A stretch of 64,000 nt of DNA, taken from Sphingomonas sp. QA11 (GTDB taxonomy: Bacteria; Pseudomonadota; Alphaproteobacteria; Sphingomonadales; Sphingomonadaceae). Shown piece by piece: positions 42,867 through 52,319 of this stretch. Position 1 is the stretch's first letter, and each line of letters begins with the position of its first letter. The notes under the pieces were generated by a model, which was given only the letters and a program-made list of their open reading frames with translations, searched no databases and had not been told where the DNA came from. The DNA is taken from assembly GCF_028473665.1 (NCBI RefSeq), contig NZ_CP098774.1, positions 682,001 to 746,000 of the forward strand, read 5' to 3'. The translations under genes and the position numbers were made by a program.

Positions 42867-43576
42867 AGCCCCTATCGATCGTCACGGTTCTGCTCGCCGC
42901 CATGCCGGCCGCCGCCGGGGCTCAGGCCTATAAATGCGAGGTTCCTGCCAATCTCGCGCGTCCGCGTCCGGATTTGCCGTCGCGGAGCGAGCCGAAGCGT
43001 GTGCTGCCGATCGGCGGCTATACGCTCGCCGTCACCTGGGCCCCGCAATATTGTCATGAAAACGCCCGCAGCCCCTCGGCACGGCTGGAATGCGGCAGCG
43101 GCAATCGTTTCGGCTTCACGCTGCATGGGCTCTGGCCGGATGGCGTGGGCAAGGAATGGCCGCAATATTGCACGTCGACCGCGCTCCTGCCGCGCAAGCT
43201 GGTCAGCCAGCATCTCTGCGCGACGCCCTCCGTGCAGTTGCTGCAGCACGAATGGGCAAAGCATGGCACATGCATGCGCACGACGCCCGCCGCCTATTTC
43301 GCGCGCTCGACCGGGCTCTATGCGAAGCTGCGCTATCCGGACATGGACGCGCTCTCCAGGCGCCCGGCGTTGACGGCCGGCGGCTTTGCCGAGGCAATGG
43401 CCACTGCCAATCCCGGTTTGCCGGCGGCGGCGATCCGCGTGACCGCCAACCGTCAGGGCTGGCTCGACGAATTGTGGATCTGCCTCGACAAGAGCTTTGC
43501 CTATGAGCGGTGCAAGGCGGGGAGCGGCGGCTTGCCGACAAATGCAGCGCTCAAGATCTGGCGCGGACCACGCTGA
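42863..43576 (+). CDS. secreted ribonuclease T2
   Basis: 237 residues with a signal peptide cleaved near AGAQA (21). Both RNase T2 active-site motifs are present: FTLHGLWPD (catalytic His at about 88) and HEWAKHGTC (His129, Glu130, Lys133 and His134). Multiple Cys support disulfides. It degrades RNA in the periplasm or outside, perhaps for phosphate or nucleoside scavenging. It is coupled to the upstream membrane gene. Confidence 0.93.
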   Translation: MKPLSIVTVLLAAMPAAAGAQAYKCEVPANLARPRPDLPSRSEPKRVLPIGGYTLAVTWAPQYCHENARSPSARLECGSGNRFGFTLHGLWPDGVGKEWPQYCTSTALLPRKLVSQHLCATPSVQLLQHEWAKHGTCMRTTPAAYFARSTGLYAKLRYPDMDALSRRPALTAGGFAEAMATANPGLPAAAIRVTANRQGWLDELWICLDKSFAYERCKAGSGGLPTNAALKIWRGPR

Positions 43577-43796
43577 CGCGCGGTTTCGGACTCGCCTGCG
43601 AGTAATGTGCTCGCAATCGGCGTCCATTGTTCCGTTCGTGCCGAGTAGGGATCGAGTAGGCAAAGCCATATCGAGAGCCTGTATCGAAGCACGGGTAGCT
43701 CGTGAAACGCTTGCCCGTAGATACGCCATCTCGACAGGCGCGATGGCTATTCAGGGCGAACGGACGGGGATAAATGCGCAGCGCTCCAACGGATCG

Positions 43797-44228
43797 CTAT
43801 TGATCGATCACTGCCGACGACGGGTGGTGTTTGTCGAGATGGCGCTTGATGATGCGCAGGTTGCGGGTGTTGGACCGGAAGAAAAAATCCGGTACCGCGC
43901 CGACCCATGGGATCAGGCCGAGCAGGAAATCCACGCCGATATTGCCCGCCATCCGTGCGATCTGAGTCTTGGACATGCCGAGATTGCGCGCTTCCCACGC
44001 CATCCAACTCCCCATCAGCGCGGCGATGACTCCGCCGCCGATCGGGATGATGTCCAGGATCACGTCCAGCCCGACCCTGCGGTTGATGCCGGGAATGACG
44101 AACAGCCCTTCGAGCAGATGCTCCATCGCCACGACTCGCTTGCGCACTGACGCGGCATCGCGACCGGTCAGGTCGCCTGCGATCTTGCCTAGGGAATCGG
44201 GACTTATTCTGGTCGCGCGGTTGGCCAT
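43797..44228 (-). CDS. DUF4112 membrane protein
   Basis: 143 residues. Two hydrophobic regions (about 57-77 and 98-113) flank the conserved GLDVILDIIPIGGGV and GLIPWVGAVPDFFFRSNTRN, diagnostic of DUF4112. A basic N-terminus suggests the cytoplasmic side. The function is unknown. It lies six bases after the peptide-binding lipoprotein gene on the same strand, so the two are one unit. Confidence 0.85.
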   Translation of the reverse strand: MANRATRISPDSLGKIAGDLTGRDAASVRKRVVAMEHLLEGLFVIPGINRRVGLDVILDIIPIGGGVIAALMGSWMAWEARNLGMSKTQIARMAGNIGVDFLLGLIPWVGAVPDFFFRSNTRNLRIIKRHLDKHHPSSAVIDQ

Positions 44229-44234
44229 GTCACC

Positions 44235-45686
44235 TCATTTGGTGTCGTTACGCAGGTGATTCAACGGGTGCCACGCCCGGGAGTTCCCCTGCCATTGTCC
44301 CAGCCGGAGGGCGACAAGCGACCAGCGCAGCGGGCGCGCGATCGGAATATAGGCGATATCGGCGGCCAGCGCGGTATCGGCTTCCGCGATATGCGCGGCG
44401 CGGAGTTCAAGCGTGGGCGCATCGCGGGCTGTCTCGATCGCGGCCTGTGCCTCCGGACCGCAGGGCTGGCACGCCGTGGCAAGATACCAGCGTGCACTGT
44501 CATAGGGGGCGACGGCGTCGATCAGCCGAAGATCCGCATCGGTATCGATTGGCACCCGTTTCGTTTCGATGCCGATCCTGTTCAGCCCGGCCGCGACGAT
44601 GCCATAGACGATGGTCGCCCCCGGGCCGTGTGGCAGCGCGATGCGAAGCGTCAGAGTTCCGCCATGCGCCGTCCGCCAGGCCCTGATTCGATCGAGGGCC
44701 GGCATGTCGTCGGGAGCCGGCGGATCGGCCCACGCCGGGGTGGCGGGTCCCGATGCGGAGTCGAGCCGGTCAGGCAGGAGTTGGATCGTCACGTTCCAAG
44801 AGGGTAGAAAGGCGCTGATGATCGCCTGGCGGTCGACCGATCGGGCCACCACCGCACGGTTGTCTGCATCGGCAAGGAAGCCCTCGCGGTTGACGATCGC
44901 GAGGCCGAACAATCCTGCCGCAGGGTCGACTTTCTGATTGGCGGGCGCGATCTCCGCGGCGGCGAGCAGGGGCCAGTCAGCGAAAGTCCCGCCGGTTACC
45001 AGATCCGAATCCCGCGCGGCGAAACGTGCGATGGCGCGCGAGGCGCGCTCGCCGATCAGGCGGACATTCTGTTCGGGCCCCGGCTCGGCGGCATCGTCGT
45101 CGGGCGAGCGCAAAGGGTCGAACGCCGGGCGCAGCATCACCCCGTCCCGATAGGTGGCGACAATACGGAACGGACCGGTTCCGCCGGGCGGTCGCGCCCG
45201 GAACAGCGCCATCTCGGGTTGCGCGAACAGCTTGAGGAGATCGGGGCGGGGACGCTTCAGCCGCACTTCGATCACCTGGGGTGTCATCTCGACGATCTCG
45301 TCGATCGCGCTGAGGAACGGGAGCAGGGGATTGCGCGATTGTGCCGCGATCTGGCGGCGGAGGATCGCCACCACTTCTTCGGCAGCGACCGGGCGGCCAT
45401 CGCTCCATTCGGCATCGCGCAAGCGGAAGATGTAGCTCATACCGTCGTCGATCACGATCCAGCGCTCGGCGATGCCCGGCTCGATCTGTCCCGAGGCGTC
45501 GAAACGGACCAGGCCCTGCGCGGTCGAGTCCACCAGCAGGCGGGACGATGTGCCGAGCGACCCCAGGGATGAATCGGCCAGTGCGGGGACGCCGCCGATC
45601 GCGCTGGCCACGACCGGACCGGCATCCGATCGCCGACCGCACCCCGCAAGCAGAAGCGCGATGAGGAGAAGGTGGCCTGTTCTCAT
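44235..45686 (-). CDS. ABC-type peptide-binding lipoprotein (SBP family 5)
   Basis: 483 residues. A lipoprotein signal has lipobox LLAGC with Cys at about 16. The mature part has the family 5 solute-binding fold, with ERWIVIDDGMSYIFRLRDAEWSDGRPV matching the DppA/OppA N-terminal signature. It should bind a peptide or related solute. No permease or ATPase is adjacent; the downstream gene is DUF4112. It may work with a transporter elsewhere, or be a sensor-type binding protein. Confidence 0.82.
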   Translation of the reverse strand: MRTGHLLLIALLLAGCGRRSDAGPVVASAIGGVPALADSSLGSLGTSSRLLVDSTAQGLVRFDASGQIEPGIAERWIVIDDGMSYIFRLRDAEWSDGRPVAAEEVVAILRRQIAAQSRNPLLPFLSAIDEIVEMTPQVIEVRLKRPRPDLLKLFAQPEMALFRARPPGGTGPFRIVATYRDGVMLRPAFDPLRSPDDDAAEPGPEQNVRLIGERASRAIARFAARDSDLVTGGTFADWPLLAAAEIAPANQKVDPAAGLFGLAIVNREGFLADADNRAVVARSVDRQAIISAFLPSWNVTIQLLPDRLDSASGPATPAWADPPAPDDMPALDRIRAWRTAHGGTLTLRIALPHGPGATIVYGIVAAGLNRIGIETKRVPIDTDADLRLIDAVAPYDSARWYLATACQPCGPEAQAAIETARDAPTLELRAAHIAEADTALAADIAYIPIARPLRWSLVALRLGQWQGNSRAWHPLNHLRNDTK

Positions 45687-46419
45687 CGAGGATCCCGGTA
45701 CAGCAAGCGGCTTGGGTGGATGTTCATCGCGTTATCCTGCCATCCTCGCACGTCAGGCGCCACCAGCGACCGACTCATCATAATAATAGCCTTCGAACTG
45801 GTCTTGGGCGACGCGCAGCGAGGTGAGGTCGGAGATTTTCCGCGGATCGAGCGTCTTCACCTCTTCGTCCGATCGTCGCACGAGTCCGCGCGCGGGACAC
45901 GTCAGGGCGAATCGCAGCCGCCCGCCAGCAGGCTTAACAAGCGCCTCGGCCTCGGCCGGGACCCCGTCCGGTCGGGGCGATTCCGGGGAGGCGATGGGAA
46001 AATCACCCCGGTTCCTATCGCCTTGTATGCCGTCCTTCCACCTGCCGTCGTTCGAGTTCGAAACGGGCGTGGACAATAGTCGAATCAGCCGGATTCGATC
46101 AGCGAATTCGTATTGATTTCGTGCTCGACACTGTGAGGCTTCACGATGAAGCCCACTTTTTTTGTCGAGGCTATTGCGGATGATGATCGCATTGAAATTC
46201 GTATCTATTCTATCCATTGAAATTGTCCAGGCGCGTCGGAATGATTATTCCAGAATCTGCCAGGCTTGGTGTCGTGTTTAGTATAGTTGAAGTAAAATTT
46301 GAAGAATTCAAATAATATTGTCTGTACGTATTTATGGTATCTGCGCACAAAGTTGCCGGGACACCGTAAAAAATTGCAAATACCCGATATTTTGTAGACA
46401 AGGGCTGGTGAGTGAGCGC
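45687..46419. other. intergenic region with an uncertain minus-strand gene
   Basis: The left half carries the coding-like frame ending at 45753. The right half (about 46050-46400) is AT-rich and has no gene; it probably holds the promoter of the SGNH-MBOAT operon that starts at 46420. Confidence 0.5.
45753..46217 (-). CDS. possible hypothetical protein or remnant
   Basis: The last 85 or so codons have strong third-position GC and a natural composition (TLDPRKISDLTSLRVAQDQF then YYYDES near the end). The upstream part of the open frame crosses AT-rich sequence and lacks a ribosome site. No ATG or GTG fits at the composition change. It is either a gene with an unrecognised start or the 3-prime remnant of one. 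I do not recognise the family. Confidence 0.4.
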   Translation of the reverse strand: MDRIDTNFNAIIIRNSLDKKSGLHREASQCRARNQYEFADRIRLIRLLSTPVSNSNDGRWKDGIQGDRNRGDFPIASPESPRPDGVPAEAEALVKPAGGRLRFALTCPARGLVRRSDEEVKTLDPRKISDLTSLRVAQDQFEGYYYDESVAGGA

Positions 46420-47457
46420 ATGAGTGCGGTGTTCAATAGAACATATGGCCTCATCGAAAGTATGATCACCGTGTCGCATGGTACAGCGCAAGTGCCGCAG
46501 GCTGCTGCGCACTATCCGGAACTGCGGTCTCCGACGACCCGCCCTTTGCTGCGCATGCTGCTTGACCGGACGGCGGTACTCCTGCTGGGCACGGCGGTAG
46601 GGGCTGCGATCGGCTGGGCGTTCCAGGCCGGTAGCGAAGCCTCCGCGGCAGCGGTTCCCCCGGCCCGGCCGGCTCCATATCGCCCGGCAACATCTCCGAC
46701 TCAGGCGGAGGACGCCCTGGTGCGGCAATATGCGATGCCATTCCAGCAGCTTGTGAAGACGGTCGCGGCGGGCAACCGGATCAGGATCGGCGTCTTCGGC
46801 GACAGCTTCGGTGATGGCGTGTGGTGGGGGCTCGCACAGCAATTGCCGGGCAAGGCCGGGTTCGAAGTGGTCAAGTTCAGTCAGCCGGCCACCGGCTTCA
46901 CCCGCTACAAGAGCCTGAACTTGGAGACTCACGCGACCGAACAACTTGGAGACGCGCCGCTCGACATCGCAATCATCTCGTTCGGCGCGAACGATGCGCA
47001 GGGGATCATCACGCCCGAGGGCAAATATGCCAAGTTCATGGGGCCGCTCTGGCAGCAGGAGGTCGGTGGACGGCTCGATCGTTATGTCGCGCTGATGCGG
47101 CGTCATCATGCGATGGTCTATTGGGTTGGGCTGCCGCGCATCGGCAAGGAGGCGCTCGACGTCGACGTCATGGCGATCAATGATTTCTACGCGACGCGGA
47201 TGGCGAAGCTCGGCGTGCCGTTCATCGATACGCGCCCGGTCGCTTCCGACGCGCAGGGCAATTTCGCGACCTATCTCAATGATCCGAAGTCCGGAAAGCG
47301 GACGCTGATCCGCGCGGCCGATGGCGTGCATATGTCGATGACCGGCTATATCTGGATCACGCGGGATCTCGCTGGCCGTATCCGCAGCTATGCCGATGCA
47401 GCGCGCGCCGTGGCCGGCACGCCGACCACCGGCGGGGGCAGGGAAGCCGGCAAATGA
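46420..47457 (+). CDS. SGNH/GDSL hydrolase-like protein (DUF459), membrane anchored
   Basis: 345 residues from the ATG at 46420; GTG 46408 is an alternative. An N-terminal cytoplasmic portion and one transmembrane helix (about 47-68) precede a periplasmic SGNH domain. Block I is FGDSFGDG, block III GANDAQG, and the final catalytic pair is DGVHMS (Asp and His). The triad is complete. It is followed by a second SGNH gene and an MBOAT acyltransferase with overlapping or adjacent starts, the layout of O-acetylation systems such as AlgI/AlgJ/AlgX. It likely transfers acetyl groups to a polysaccharide. Confidence 0.82.
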   Translation: MSAVFNRTYGLIESMITVSHGTAQVPQAAAHYPELRSPTTRPLLRMLLDRTAVLLLGTAVGAAIGWAFQAGSEASAAAVPPARPAPYRPATSPTQAEDALVRQYAMPFQQLVKTVAAGNRIRIGVFGDSFGDGVWWGLAQQLPGKAGFEVVKFSQPATGFTRYKSLNLETHATEQLGDAPLDIAIISFGANDAQGIITPEGKYAKFMGPLWQQEVGGRLDRYVALMRRHHAMVYWVGLPRIGKEALDVDVMAINDFYATRMAKLGVPFIDTRPVASDAQGNFATYLNDPKSGKRTLIRAADGVHMSMTGYIWITRDLAGRIRSYADAARAVAGTPTTGGGREAGK

Positions 47458-48689
47458 GGCCGGCGCTGTTGATCCTCGCGGCGCTGCCGGCACCGGCGGC
47501 TGCATCGACCTGCGCCGGGGCGCTGTGCAACCCCGAAGCGCTGGCGCCCTATTTCGCCAGGCTCACGGCAACCGCCGAAGCGCGGGGCTCACCGCCGGTC
47601 CACATCCTGCAGATCGGCGATAGCCACACCGCTGGCGATGCCATGACCGGTGCGTGGCGCGATCTGCTGCAAGCACGGTTCGGCGGTGGCGGGCGCGGTG
47701 TGTTGCCGCCCGGCCGGCCCTATGATGGCTACGTCACCCGGGGCATGACTGCCTCGATGTCGCCCGGCTGGGCGATTGGCGCGACTTTCGGCAAGGGCGC
47801 CACCGCGCCGCGACCGCTGCTCGGCCTTTCGGGCTTCAGCATGGCGGCGATGCGGAGCGGGGCCAGCATGGCGCTGAATGCCGCACCGGGCATGGGCTTC
47901 GACCGGTTCGTGCTGTGCGCGATTGGCGGGCCGGATGCTGGCGGGGTAAGCGTCCGGTTCGACGGGCAGGATCAGGGACGCCTGGATTTCGCAGCTCCGT
48001 CGTCCCGGTCGATCTGCCGGACGATCCGGTCGACAACGCTGCATGCGTCGGTCGAGATCATCGCCGCCTCCCGATCGCTGACGATCACTTCCTGGGCCAC
48101 TTTCCACGATGATGGCGGCGTCGCGCTGTCCAATCTCGGTGTGGTCGGGTCGCAACTCGCGCATTTTGCGCGGACCGACGATGCGGTCGTCGCTGAGGAA
48201 CTCAAGGCATACCGACCGGACCTGATCGTGCTTGCCTTCGGCACGAACGAGGGTTTCGCGCCGCATTTCGATCCCGTCGCATTCGAGGCAGTCCTGCGCT
48301 CGCAGATCACCCGGCTGCGCCTGCTGTCGGGTAACGTCCCGTTGCTGTTGCTGGGTGCGCCGGACTCGCTCAGCCGCCAGCCAGCGCTCCGCGCCAATGC
48401 GCCCGGTGCCCTGACCGGGTGCGACGGGGCGGGTGGGCAGTCCATGCTGTTCGCGCCGCCAGCGCTGGCCGCGGTGCGCGAGATCCAGCGTCGGGTGGCG
48501 GGCGACATGGGCGTGGCCTGGTGGGATTGGCAATCGCGGATGGGTGGCCCCTGCGCTGCCCGCAACTGGGTCCAGCGCGTCACCCCATTGATGCGGGGCG
48601 ACTATGTCCATTTCAACAATGCAGGCGGACTGGAGGTCGCGCGGCGGCTCCAGGCTGACCTCGACAGGGGAGCCGCGACCGCGGAATAA
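47454..48689 (+). CDS. secreted SGNH/GDSL hydrolase
   Basis: 411 residues with a cleavable signal (to about AAAS, residue 18). SGNH motifs: GDSHTAGD (nucleophilic Ser), GTNEG (Asn block) and DYVHFN (Asp and His of the triad). Residues 90-240 hold an inserted beta-rich domain that may bind glycan. Its ATG overlaps the stop of the preceding SGNH gene and the MBOAT gene follows after two bases. It is probably the periplasmic acetyl-transfer partner. Confidence 0.83.
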   Translation: MRPALLILAALPAPAAASTCAGALCNPEALAPYFARLTATAEARGSPPVHILQIGDSHTAGDAMTGAWRDLLQARFGGGGRGVLPPGRPYDGYVTRGMTASMSPGWAIGATFGKGATAPRPLLGLSGFSMAAMRSGASMALNAAPGMGFDRFVLCAIGGPDAGGVSVRFDGQDQGRLDFAAPSSRSICRTIRSTTLHASVEIIAASRSLTITSWATFHDDGGVALSNLGVVGSQLAHFARTDDAVVAEELKAYRPDLIVLAFGTNEGFAPHFDPVAFEAVLRSQITRLRLLSGNVPLLLLGAPDSLSRQPALRANAPGALTGCDGAGGQSMLFAPPALAAVREIQRRVAGDMGVAWWDWQSRMGGPCAARNWVQRVTPLMRGDYVHFNNAGGLEVARRLQADLDRGAATAE

Positions 48690-48691
48690 TC

Positions 48692-50104
48692 ATGCTGTTT
48701 CCCACGCTCACCTTCGGCGTTTTCTTTCTCGTCGTCTTCGCCATGGTCTGGTCGGTGCGCTCCAACGAGTGGCGCAAGCTCCTCCTGCTCGTCGCGAGCT
48801 GGGTGTTCTATGGCGCCTGGGACTGGCGGTTCGTACCGCTGCTGATCTTCTCTGCGCTGATGAACTGGGCCGTCGCGGCGGGGCTCGCGAGCGATCGTTT
48901 CGCCGGCCGGCGCAAACTCCTGCTGCTCTGCGGCGTCGCTGCCAATCTGATCATCCTCGGCTTCTTCAAATATTTCGACTTCTTCACTGAACAGGTCGGC
49001 GCGACGCTCGCTGCGATCGGTTTCGAGCGCGACCTGCCGATGCTGCGGGTGATCCTGCCGATCGGCATCTCCTTCTTCACCTTCCAGGGCATCAGCTATG
49101 TCGTCGATATCTATCGCCGGCGGGTTCAGCCGGCAGCGCTCCTGGACATCCTGCTGCTGATGTCGTTCTTCCCGCACCTCGTCGCGGGACCGATCGTTCG
49201 CGCGGCGGATCTCGTGCCGCAATTCCAGTCGCGCCCGAAGCTCGACCGGTCGATGGTATCGATGGCGCTGCTGCTCATTGTCTGGGGATTGTTCAAGAAG
49301 ACAGTGATCGCCTCGGAGCTGGCGGTCGGTTTCGTCGATCCGGTGTTCGCCGATCCCGCGTCACATTCTGCGCTCGACCTTGTCTTCGCAGCCTATGGCT
49401 ATGCGGTGCAAATCTATTGCGACTTCTCTGCTTATACCGACATGGCCATCGGGCTGGCCGCGTTGCTCGGCTATCGCTTCCCGCGCAATTTCGACCAGCC
49501 TTACCGCGCGACCTCGTTGCAGGAATTCTGGCGGCGCTGGCATATCACCCTGTCGCAATGGCTGCGTGACTATCTCTATATCGAGGCGCTGGGCGGCAGC
49601 CGGGCAGGAAAGGTCGCCACCTATCGCAACCTGATGGTGACGATGCTGCTCGGCGGCCTGTGGCATGGTGCGAGCTGGACTTTCATCATCTGGGGCGGTC
49701 TGCACGGCGGCGCGCTGGCGGTGGAACGCTTCTGGACGGATCACGCGCCGAAGCACTGGCCGCCGCTGCCGATTTGGGCGAGGTTGCTCGTCACCTTCCA
49801 CGTGGTCGTGCTCGGCTGGATATTTTTCCGCGCGGCGAGCTTCGCCGACGCCATGGCCTATCTCGGCGGCATCCTGAATCCTTTGGGCGGCCCCTCCGGT
49901 TTCACTGCGTCGCCGCTGATCGTGCTGCTGGTGGGTCTCGGCCTTGCGATCCATGCCACGCCGACGCGGTGGATGGGCGGCATTGCCATGCGCATCCGGG
50001 CCTTCCCAGCGCCGCTTGTCGGGGTCGGGCTGGCCACACTGATCCTCGTCGTCGATGCCATGCGCTTCGAAGGCGTAGCCCCGTTCATTTATTATCGCTT
50101 CTAG
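48692..50104 (+). CDS. MBOAT-family O-acyltransferase (AlgI-like)
   Basis: 470 residues with about ten transmembrane helices. Conserved motifs: FFPHLVAGPIVR, the WRRWHITLSQWLRDYLYI segment, and LWHGASWTF with the catalytic His. It matches AlgI/PatA-like membrane acyltransferases that pass acetyl groups from a cytoplasmic donor across the membrane to periplasmic SGNH proteins. The two SGNH genes just upstream complete the module. The target may be an exopolysaccharide, though no polymer biosynthesis genes are in view. Confidence 0.93.
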   Translation: MLFPTLTFGVFFLVVFAMVWSVRSNEWRKLLLLVASWVFYGAWDWRFVPLLIFSALMNWAVAAGLASDRFAGRRKLLLLCGVAANLIILGFFKYFDFFTEQVGATLAAIGFERDLPMLRVILPIGISFFTFQGISYVVDIYRRRVQPAALLDILLLMSFFPHLVAGPIVRAADLVPQFQSRPKLDRSMVSMALLLIVWGLFKKTVIASELAVGFVDPVFADPASHSALDLVFAAYGYAVQIYCDFSAYTDMAIGLAALLGYRFPRNFDQPYRATSLQEFWRRWHITLSQWLRDYLYIEALGGSRAGKVATYRNLMVTMLLGGLWHGASWTFIIWGGLHGGALAVERFWTDHAPKHWPPLPIWARLLVTFHVVVLGWIFFRAASFADAMAYLGGILNPLGGPSGFTASPLIVLLVGLGLAIHATPTRWMGGIAMRIRAFPAPLVGVGLATLILVVDAMRFEGVAPFIYYRF

Positions 50105-50113
50105 GAAGAAGAC

Positions 50114-50431
50114 ATGCCTGCTGCCCAGGAATTCCCCGTCGATCTGCCCGGCCCGGTCTCGCAGGAGCACGGGCTGCGCTGGACGACGATCGTTATCGCC
50201 GTGGCCACTGTCTCACTGGCCCTGACGAATGCCGCGTCGATTGAAAGCTGGAGCGCTGAGCTGACGCCCGGGCCTCGGGTGGCGCAATTGCTCGACCGTG
50301 CCGACAACTGGCGCGCGACCACCGATCGCGCCGGGCTGGGCAGCCCGCGCGCGACGATGCACCGGATATGGAAACGCCTCGAGCAGGCCTCCTGGCCCGG
50401 CGATCATGCCGATGCCCAGGCGCGCGGGTGA
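50114..50431 (+). CDS. membrane-anchored hypothetical protein of the O-acetylation operon
   Basis: 105 residues. A short cytoplasmic N-terminus is followed by one transmembrane helix (about 24-40) and a helical periplasmic part with VAQLLDRADNW. It begins nine bases after the MBOAT stop on the same strand, so it is a likely accessory to that system. It carries no catalytic motif, and the family is not recognised. Confidence 0.65.
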   Translation: MPAAQEFPVDLPGPVSQEHGLRWTTIVIAVATVSLALTNAASIESWSAELTPGPRVAQLLDRADNWRATTDRAGLGSPRATMHRIWKRLEQASWPGDHADAQARG

Positions 50432-50485
50432 CAATCGATTCCGCATGCCTCGGCTCACCATGGGGTGGACGCTATTAGACCCGGG

Positions 50486-52063
50486 TCAGCCTGCCTGATG
50501 ATGTGGTGACGCTGTGAACAACGCCCGTGCTTCGTCCGCGGTGACGGGAGTGCTGAACAACCGGCCCTGGCCTTCTTCGCATCCCGTGCCGATCAGGGAA
50601 GCTTCCTGGTCGGCGGCATCGATGCCGTCCGCGGCGATAGTGAGGCCAAGGCCGTGCCCGAGACCGACCAGGGCTTTGACGATGCTCCTGCTTTCATGCT
50701 CGCCGACCATGGCATGGATGAAGCTCCGATCGATCTTGACCTTGTTGAGTTTCAAATTGCGCAGGTGGTAAAGGCTTGAATAGCCGGTCCCGAAATTGTC
50801 GAGGGCGATGCGCACGCCGGCGGCACGGAGCGCGCCGAGTACAAGCCGTGCATTCTCCATGTCGGCGACCAGCGCGCTTTCCGTGATCTCGATCTCGAGC
50901 CGCGTAGGGGAAAGGCCAGCTTCAGCGAGAATGCGCACCATGCGGGCCGCGACCAGCCGGTCCTTGAGCTGGCTCGGATAGAAATCGACCGAAACGGTTA
51001 CATGCGGCGGCCAGTGGTGCGCTGCGTCGCAGGCCTGGCGCAGAATCCGCTCCGCCAGCACATGAATCAGTCCTACCTCTTCGGCAATGGCGATGAAACG
51101 CTCGATGGCGATCTCGCCCTGCTCGGGGTCGATCCAGCGCGGGGTCACCTCGAACCCGATGATCTCGTGGGTCTGCAGGTTGACGGTCGGCTGGTACATC
51201 GCCTCGATTCGGCCGGCATCGATGGCGGCGCGAAGCGCGGTTTCCATCGCCGCACGCTCCCGGACACGCAAGTCCATGTCCGCCTCGAAGAAACGCATTG
51301 CGGAGCGTCGTTCGGCCTTGGCGCGGTACAGCGCCACGTCCGCCTTGCGCATGGCCTCGTCGACGGTTGCGGCGTCGCCCGGGACGAGGGCAATGCCGAT
51401 GCCCGCACCGACGCGATGGATCGCCCTGCTGGCTTCGATCGGCAGGTCCAGCGCATCCATGACGCGCAAGGCGATATTGGTGGCGGCTTCAGGGCCAGCG
51501 AGATGCGGTGCGAGGATGGCGAATTCATCACCGCCAAAACGCGCGACCATGTCGCCTTCGCGCATCGCGGCGCTCAAGCGATGGGCGACGACGACCAGCA
51601 CCTCATCGCCGACACCGTGGCCATGGAGGTCGTTGACCTGCTTGAAACCGTTGAGATCAAGCAGGAACACGCCATGCGAGGCACCCGCGCGCGGCGGCGC
51701 GGCAAGCGCGGCGCGAAGAGCATCGTCATATTGCCGCCGGTTCGGCAGGCCGGTCAGCCCGTCCTGATAGGCGAGTTCGCGGGCGTGATGTTCCGCTGCG
51801 ATGCGCCTGGCCATTTCCCGCTTCTGAATCAGATATTGGCGGATGCTGTAGAGGAGCAGGGTGACACCGAGCAGGGCGCCGATGAGCAGAGCCTCATCGA
51901 GTTCTATCTGCGCCTGACGGACACCGATACCGGGTTCGTTGTCGAAGATGTCGATCGCATAGGCCAAATAGAGCGCGACGAGCGTACCGACCAATATCAG
52001 CGACAAATCCCGGATCGTGAACCTGTGGCGAATGATGAAGCTCCGGAGTCGGGCAATACTCAT
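50486..52063 (-). CDS. GGDEF diguanylate cyclase with degenerate EAL domain
   Basis: 525 residues from the ATG at 52063. Two N-terminal transmembrane helices (about 18-40 and 59-76) precede an intact GGDEF domain, motif RFGGDEF at about 175-181, with a product-inhibition I-site RxxD (R168, D171) five residues before it. The following EAL domain has lost key features: EVT replaces EAL (305-307), NVS reads SVD, DDFGTGYS reads DNFGTGYS, and the AEGVE segment reads ADGID. It is thus predicted to make c-di-GMP but not to degrade it; the EAL part may bind or regulate. Confidence 0.88.
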   Translation of the reverse strand: MSIARLRSFIIRHRFTIRDLSLILVGTLVALYLAYAIDIFDNEPGIGVRQAQIELDEALLIGALLGVTLLLYSIRQYLIQKREMARRIAAEHHARELAYQDGLTGLPNRRQYDDALRAALAAPPRAGASHGVFLLDLNGFKQVNDLHGHGVGDEVLVVVAHRLSAAMREGDMVARFGGDEFAILAPHLAGPEAATNIALRVMDALDLPIEASRAIHRVGAGIGIALVPGDAATVDEAMRKADVALYRAKAERRSAMRFFEADMDLRVRERAAMETALRAAIDAGRIEAMYQPTVNLQTHEIIGFEVTPRWIDPEQGEIAIERFIAIAEEVGLIHVLAERILRQACDAAHHWPPHVTVSVDFYPSQLKDRLVAARMVRILAEAGLSPTRLEIEITESALVADMENARLVLGALRAAGVRIALDNFGTGYSSLYHLRNLKLNKVKIDRSFIHAMVGEHESRSIVKALVGLGHGLGLTIAADGIDAADQEASLIGTGCEEGQGRLFSTPVTADEARALFTASPHHQAG

Positions 52064-52319
52064 GAAGAATCCTAACCGGCAGCACATCTCCACCCAAATC
52101 GTTGAGAAGTGATGAGTCGGGGGATCAGGTGAACAACAGAGGTCGCGCACGGCGGAAGATGCCTGGTCGTCACCTCTCTACCTAGGGGTGAAACGCCCCG
52201 TGCATCAGGAAGGCGCCCGCCGATCGATGCTGGGACGTCGCCCTTGCTCGCCACGAACGGATCCAGGCGCGATGCCTGTCTGCCCCCGGAGGAGGCTGGT
52301 GGGAGGGAACAATGGTATA

